Of a stretch of DNA of 64,000 nt, positions 60,742-64,000 are shown in pieces. The DNA is from Bacteroidota bacterium (GTDB taxonomy: Bacteria > Bacteroidota > Rhodothermia > Rhodothermales > Rubricoccaceae), in the NCBI GenBank assembly GCA_039821555.1, contig JBCBNX010000005.1, positions 159,069-223,068 of the forward strand. Direction: 5' to 3'. The translations under genes were made by a program, and so were the position numbers. The first letter of the stretch is position 1; each line of letters opens with the position of its first letter. The notes beneath the pieces were generated by a model that did no database searches, was not told where the DNA came from, and saw nothing but the letters and a program-made list of their open reading frames with translations.

Positions 60742-62412
60742 GTGACCTACGCCCGCCTCGACGGCTTCACCGACCTCTTCTGTGCCTATGCCTCCGGGGA
60801 CGAGGCCCTGCTGGCGCACTACGCCCGCGCGCCCTACAATCTCGTGGCACGCGCGACCGCTGCCGAAGAAGCTGCCGACCACCCGCGCGACCGGGACGCC
60901 CTCGCTGATATCCTCCTCGACCAGAACCGCCGCTGGTACACAGAGGACGGCACGGCCTGGGACGCAGCACGCGCCAACATCGAAGCGCTGCGCGATGGCG
61001 AGACCGCAGCCGTGGTGACGGGGCAGCAGCTCGGGCTCTTCGGCGGACCGCTCTACACGCTCTACAAGACGCTCACGGCGCTCCAACTCGCGCGGCAGAT
61101 GACCGAGGAGACCGACCGCCGCGTGGTGCCGGTCTTTTGGCTCGAAGGCGAGGACCACGACTTCGCCGAGATCCGCGCGCTCACGGTGACCCACCGTAAC
61201 GAGCTGCAGCGGATCGTCTACGACGACGGCGCCGCCCCGCACGCAGACCGCGGAGCCGTCGGGCGGCTCGTACTGACCGATGCGGTGACGACAGCGCTGG
61301 ACGCGTTGGAGGAGGCGCTGCTCCCGACCGAGTTCCGCGAAGCGCTCATGGCGAAGGTGCGCGCCGCCTACGCCCCCGGCACGTCGGTCCTCGACGCCTT
61401 CGGGCGGCTGATGGTGGCGCTGCTCGGCGACCTGGAGGCGCCCTCGGGCCTCGTCTTCATCGCCGACGACGATGTGCGGCTGCACCGGCTTGTGACGCCG
61501 CTCTTCCGCGCCGAGTTGGAGGACCCCGCCGCGACGCTCGACGCGATGGCGCAGGCCAGCGATGCCCTTCGTGCCGACTTCCACGCACAGGTCACGCCGA
61601 TGCCGGTGAACCTGTTCTATCTCACCGACGACGCCCGCACGGCCATCGACCCCCTTGAGGGCCCTGACGGCGAACCCGACCCCTCAGGCGCGAGCGGCTT
61701 CCGGTTGCGCGGGACCGAGCAGACGTTCACCCAGGCTGAGTTGATCGCCGAGTTGGAGGCGCACCCGGAGCGGTTCAGCCCCAACGTCGTGCTCCGACCG
61801 CTCACGCAGGACAGCCTGCTCCCGACGGCCGCCTACGTTGCCGGGCCGGGCGAGGTCGCCTACTTCGCACAGTACCGCGGCATCTACGAGCGCTTCGGCG
61901 TGCCGATGCCGGTCGTCTACCCGCGCGCGAGCGCGACGCTCGTGGAAGGCAAGATCCAGAAGGTGCTCGACCGCTACGGCCTCGCCCTCCCCGATCTCCA
62001 GGGCGACCTCCACGTGCTCCACCGCCGTCTCGCTCTCGCCGCCGCCGACGCCGACCTCGGGGCCGCCTTCGGCGACGCGCAGCGCTGCCTCCACCAGTCG
62101 ATCAACTCGCTCAAGCCGCTCATCGAGTCCATCGACAAGGGCCTCGTGTCCAGCGCCGAGGCGACGCGCGCGGCACTCCAGAAGGAATTCGCCAAGCTCA
62201 AGGACCGCATCGAACGCGCCCAGAAGCGCAACGAGGACGTCATCCTCGACCACCTCGAAAAAGCCGCGGTTGGCCTCGTGCCCGGCGGAAAGCTGCAGGA
62301 GCGCAGCCTCTCGGCGCTTTACTTCCTCAACAAGTACGGCCCCGCGCTCCTCCACCGCTGGCACGCCGAACTGCCGCTCGATACGTCCCAGCATGCCGTT
62401 TGGGAGGTATGA
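60742..62412 (+). CDS. bshC: Putative cysteine ligase BshC (bacillithiol synthesis)
   Basis: 556 residues from a GTG at 60742; a GTG at 60670 would add 24 unconserved Ser/Pro-rich residues. The family signature is VVTGQQLGLFGGPLYTLYKTLTALQLARQM, then PVFWLEGEDHDFAEI, VTPMPVNLFYL, VLRPLTQDSLLPTAAYVAGPGEVAYFAQYRGIYERFGVPMPVVYPRASATLVE, and a C-terminal coiled coil followed by LQERSLSALYFLNKYGPALLHRWH. BshC adds cysteine to GlcN-malate, the last step of bacillithiol, the low-mass thiol used in place of glutathione. BshA and BshB are not in the window. Bacillithiol fits the other thiol-redox genes here. Confidence 0.92.
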   Translation: MTYARLDGFTDLFCAYASGDEALLAHYARAPYNLVARATAAEEAADHPRDRDALADILLDQNRRWYTEDGTAWDAARANIEALRDGETAAVVTGQQLGLFGGPLYTLYKTLTALQLARQMTEETDRRVVPVFWLEGEDHDFAEIRALTVTHRNELQRIVYDDGAAPHADRGAVGRLVLTDAVTTALDALEEALLPTEFREALMAKVRAAYAPGTSVLDAFGRLMVALLGDLEAPSGLVFIADDDVRLHRLVTPLFRAELEDPAATLDAMAQASDALRADFHAQVTPMPVNLFYLTDDARTAIDPLEGPDGEPDPSGASGFRLRGTEQTFTQAELIAELEAHPERFSPNVVLRPLTQDSLLPTAAYVAGPGEVAYFAQYRGIYERFGVPMPVVYPRASATLVEGKIQKVLDRYGLALPDLQGDLHVLHRRLALAAADADLGAAFGDAQRCLHQSINSLKPLIESIDKGLVSSAEATRAALQKEFAKLKDRIERAQKRNEDVILDHLEKAAVGLVPGGKLQERSLSALYFLNKYGPALLHRWHAELPLDTSQHAVWEV

Positions 62413-62417
62413 GCGCA

Positions 62418-62510
62418 CGGACGTGTGAACGTGTGAAAGAGAATGCGGGAACCGCCCTTGCCACCGCCTTCAGGCCCTACGTTCACACCTTCGCCCCCTC
62501 ACACGTCCAC
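62418..62510. repeat. Family C inverted-repeat element, copy C3
   Basis: Two perfect 10-nt inverted pairs: GGACGTGTGA (62419-62428) with TCACACGTCC (62499-62508), and GTGTGAACGT (62423-62432) with ACGTTCACAC (62479-62488). The right side has the family form CTACGTTCACACCTTC. It lies between the bshC stop and the next start at 62518. Confidence 0.8.
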
Positions 62511-62517
62511 ACCCGGA

Positions 62518-63204
62518 ATGTTCAGTCCTCTCATTGAGCGCGCCGTCGAACTCGCGGCGGAGTGGCACGACGGCACCTACCGCAAGAGCCGCTGGCGGCC
62601 GGCCGTGTTCGAGGTACCGCAGGTCGAGGTGGGCGAGCCCGTCGCCGTGCTGCGGGTCCCCGTGATGGCCCACGTCACCGCGGTCGCGCTCACGGTGCAG
62701 CGCGCTGGCTGGGACGACGAGACCATAGCCGCCGCCTTCCTCCACGACACCATCGAGGACGCCAACCGCTACGGGCAAGGCCTCAGCTACGAGCAACTCG
62801 CCGCCGCGACGACGCCCGGCGTTGCCGACCGGGTCCTCGCCGTGACCGAGCCGAAGAAGGCCGAGAGCGGGCGCTTCCTACCGTGGCAGGTGCGCAAGGA
62901 AACGTATGTGCAGCAACTCGCCGACGGCACCGACGAGGCCGCCGCGATCTCGCTCGCCGACAAGCTGCACAACCTCTGGACGATGAACCAAGGGCTCGCG
63001 TGCGGCCGCGACATCTTCACCCGGGCGCGCCATGCCGACGGCTCGCTGCGCGGCCTCTCAGCCGGACCGGCGCAGCAGCAGTGGTACTTCAGCGCTGTCC
63101 TCGACGCAACCGCGCATTTCAGCGATAAACGTCTCGATCCGCAGCGAATCCGGCTCCGCGAGGAGATGAGTCGGTTCGACGAGCTTCTGGCTGAGCGGGG
63201 GTAA
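62518..63204 (+). CDS. HD-domain hydrolase, small alarmone hydrolase-like
   Basis: 228 residues. It has the HD pattern of RelA/SpoT-type and MESH1-type hydrolases: PVMAHVTAVALTVQRAGWDDETIAAAFLHDTIEDANRY (His52, HD at 76-77, ED at 80-81) and ISLADKLHNLWTM (distal Asp). N-terminal ERAVELAAEWHDGTYRKSRWRP resembles A-x-x-W-H-x-G-x-x-R-K. There is no synthetase, TGS or ACT domain, so a stand-alone hydrolase of (p)ppGpp is plausible but unproven. A ~25-residue insertion (FEVPQVEVGEPVAVLRVP) lies before the first His, where classical members have a short G-x-P-Y-x-x-H. A terminator-like hairpin 3' of it faces the opposite strand. Confidence 0.75.
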   Translation: MFSPLIERAVELAAEWHDGTYRKSRWRPAVFEVPQVEVGEPVAVLRVPVMAHVTAVALTVQRAGWDDETIAAAFLHDTIEDANRYGQGLSYEQLAAATTPGVADRVLAVTEPKKAESGRFLPWQVRKETYVQQLADGTDEAAAISLADKLHNLWTMNQGLACGRDIFTRARHADGSLRGLSAGPAQQQWYFSAVLDATAHFSDKRLDPQRIRLREEMSRFDELLAERG

Positions 63205-63220
63205 CGCCCCAGGCAGGCAC

Positions 63221-63268
63221 AAAAAAAACGACCCGGTGTCTTTCCCTACCACGGGGAGACACCGGGTC
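63221..63268 (-). terminator. Rho-independent terminator for leftward transcripts
   Basis: A perfect 12-bp stem, GACCCGGTGTCT (63230-63241) and AGACACCGGGTC (63257-63268). The A-run at 63221-63228 reads as T8 on the minus strand, directly after the stem, so it ends transcripts coming from the RND pump gene on the right. The HD gene's own transcript on the plus strand would meet the same hairpin without a T-run. Confidence 0.85.
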
Positions 63269-63606
63269 AACGCCCAGAGCCATGAGCGTTCCTTGAGTGC
63301 TAGACTAACCATTCGGGCGCGCCGTGCCTATCCCGTGATCCCGGGATATGTGGGGTACTCCGCAGTCTCCTAGCCGACCCAAGCCGGATTGCAGTCGACA
63401 AAACGCCCTTTTTCTGGCGCTGCTCGCGTGTACCTGCGTCTCGCCGCAGCCCGCACTTCAATTCAAACGGCAAGTTCAGCAGCAGGCCTGGCTCGTTGCT
63501 TCCTCGCGTTCAGGCACCCGTGTGGCCAGCCTGTCCCTCGGCACCATATCCCTCGGCACCGTAGCGCTTGTCGAGGCACAGCATGCGCGCCACTGACCCT
63601 AACTAA

Positions 63607-63643
63607 ATCGGCTCCTCGCAGCGGTTGCTAACGGGGAGCCGAT
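63607..63643 (-). terminator. Hairpin 26 bases after the RND pump stop
   Basis: ATCGGCTCC (63607-63615) pairs with GGAGCCGAT (63635-63643), a 9-bp stem with a 19-base loop; on the minus strand a weak TTTAGTT follows. It may be a first terminator of the RND gene. The 463-base gap from 63205 to 63668 holds these two hairpins and no convincing gene. Confidence 0.55.
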
Positions 63644-63668
63644 CCGGATGTAGAGCCGTTGCCTAGTG

Positions 63669-64000
63669 CTAGCCTGCGCTCGGCGTCGGGCGGACCGTGG
63701 AGCCGTTGCCACCTGCGCCGTCGCCTTCGGGAAGCAGGCGCGACGGGGCCGGGACGAGCGCGGCGTCGGTGTGGAGCGCCGTGTTCGTCGCCTCGTCGGA
63801 GGACGTGCCGAAGCGCGCCGCGATGGAGTCGAACGTGGAGTACATCACCGGCACGATCACAAGTGTCAGGAACGTCGAGAACGTCAGGCCCGAGATGATC
63901 GCCGTGCCCATCGGCCCCCAGAACTGCGTGTTCTCCGAGCCGAGTTGGAAGGCCGGGTCGAGGTCGGTGATGAGGCCCACGAAGTCGATGTTGAGGCCGA
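63669..64000 (-). CDS. RND efflux pump permease (AcrB/HAE1-like), C-terminal end
   Basis: The frame is open to the right edge, so only the last ~110 residues are seen. GLNIDFVGLITDLDPAFQL, then FWGPMGTAIISGLTFSTFLTLVIVPVMYSTFDSIAARF, is the last helix pair of AcrB-type permeases (conserved GP-M-x-x-A-I-x-x-G-L-x-x-S-T-x-L-T-L-x-x-VP-x-x-Y). The polar tail (~40 residues, Gly/Pro/Ala-rich) has no motif. It should pump drugs, metals or lipids out with a membrane-fusion protein and an outer-membrane channel, which would lie beyond the window. Confidence 0.9.
   Translation of the reverse strand, partial: GLNIDFVGLITDLDPAFQLGSENTQFWGPMGTAIISGLTFSTFLTLVIVPVMYSTFDSIAARFGTSSDEATNTALHTDAALVPAPSRLLPEGDGAGGNGSTVRPTPSAG

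Noticed and set aside
63348..63596. Possible 82-residue gene in the last gap
   Set aside because: Product is Ser/Arg/Gln-rich without pattern, has no neighbour support, and lies in the 3' region of the RND gene between two terminators.

Overview
The window is GC-rich bacterial chromosome, by eye roughly two thirds G+C. It most likely comes from a Rhodothermales/Rhodothermota member (the Rubricoccus, Rubrivirga, Salinibacter side of the Bacteroidota group). The evidence is: three secreted proteins ending in type IX-secretion-like C-terminal sorting domains (YPNP/PYPNP starts); a BshC bacillithiol enzyme; a LytR_C protein next to RsfS; a cobalamin-dependent NrdJ; a Tgt without the usual zinc cysteines; and almost no Shine-Dalgarno sequences before the genes. 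This placement is inference from gene content, not from a marker-gene tree. No rRNA, tRNA, CRISPR array, prophage or transposase gene was found.

Layout. 1-5.4 kb: end of a glycosyltransferase, purL, then trxA, trxB and a BON-LysM protein. 5.5-13.5 kb: M23 peptidase, proline dehydrogenase, a large hybrid histidine kinase, a repeat-filled gap with a MITE-like element, a renalase-like flavoprotein, pdxH and an ankyrin lipoprotein-sized secreted protein. 13.7-20.3 kb: gyrA, a lipoprotein GH13 amylase, and a divergent pair of acidic proteins, one almost wholly Asp/Glu. 20-25.7 kb: nrdJ behind a cluster of DnaA-box-like sites, a strong terminator, then a low-GC nuclease-like gene and a GIY-YIG protein that look acquired. 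25.8-30 kb: two secreted proteins with sorting domains, one a penicillin-acylase-type hydrolase. 30-41 kb: lipA, a response regulator, an AI-2E family permease, tgt, a kinase-fold-like unknown, a pilin-like protein, LytR_C, rsfS, sufE and a GDPD lipoprotein. 41-53 kb: VKOR-DsbA fusion, a membrane winged-helix/beta-propeller regulator divergent from a secreted beta-helix protein, and an RND exporter / LolA-like / porin export operon. 53-64 kb: acyl-CoA carboxylase beta subunit, ATP-grasp ligase, M50 site-2 protease, aminotransferase, bshC, an HD-domain alarmone-hydrolase-like protein and the end of an AcrB-type RND pump.

Shared themes. Redox and thiol chemistry is well represented (trxA/trxB, VKOR-DsbA, bshC, sufE, lipA, nrdJ). 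Gaps between genes carry at least four families of dispersed inverted-repeat elements (called A to D below), each in three or four copies, plus one MITE-like element. Two short tandem arrays (14-nt and 17-nt units, both 3n+2) lie downstream of genes and form ladders of tiny ORFs whose stop and start codons overlap as ATGA. This is the most unusual structure seen here. The strongest candidates for new biology are those ladders, the low-GC nuclease-like gene at 23.4-25.1 kb, and the kinase-fold-like gene at 35.5-36.7 kb.
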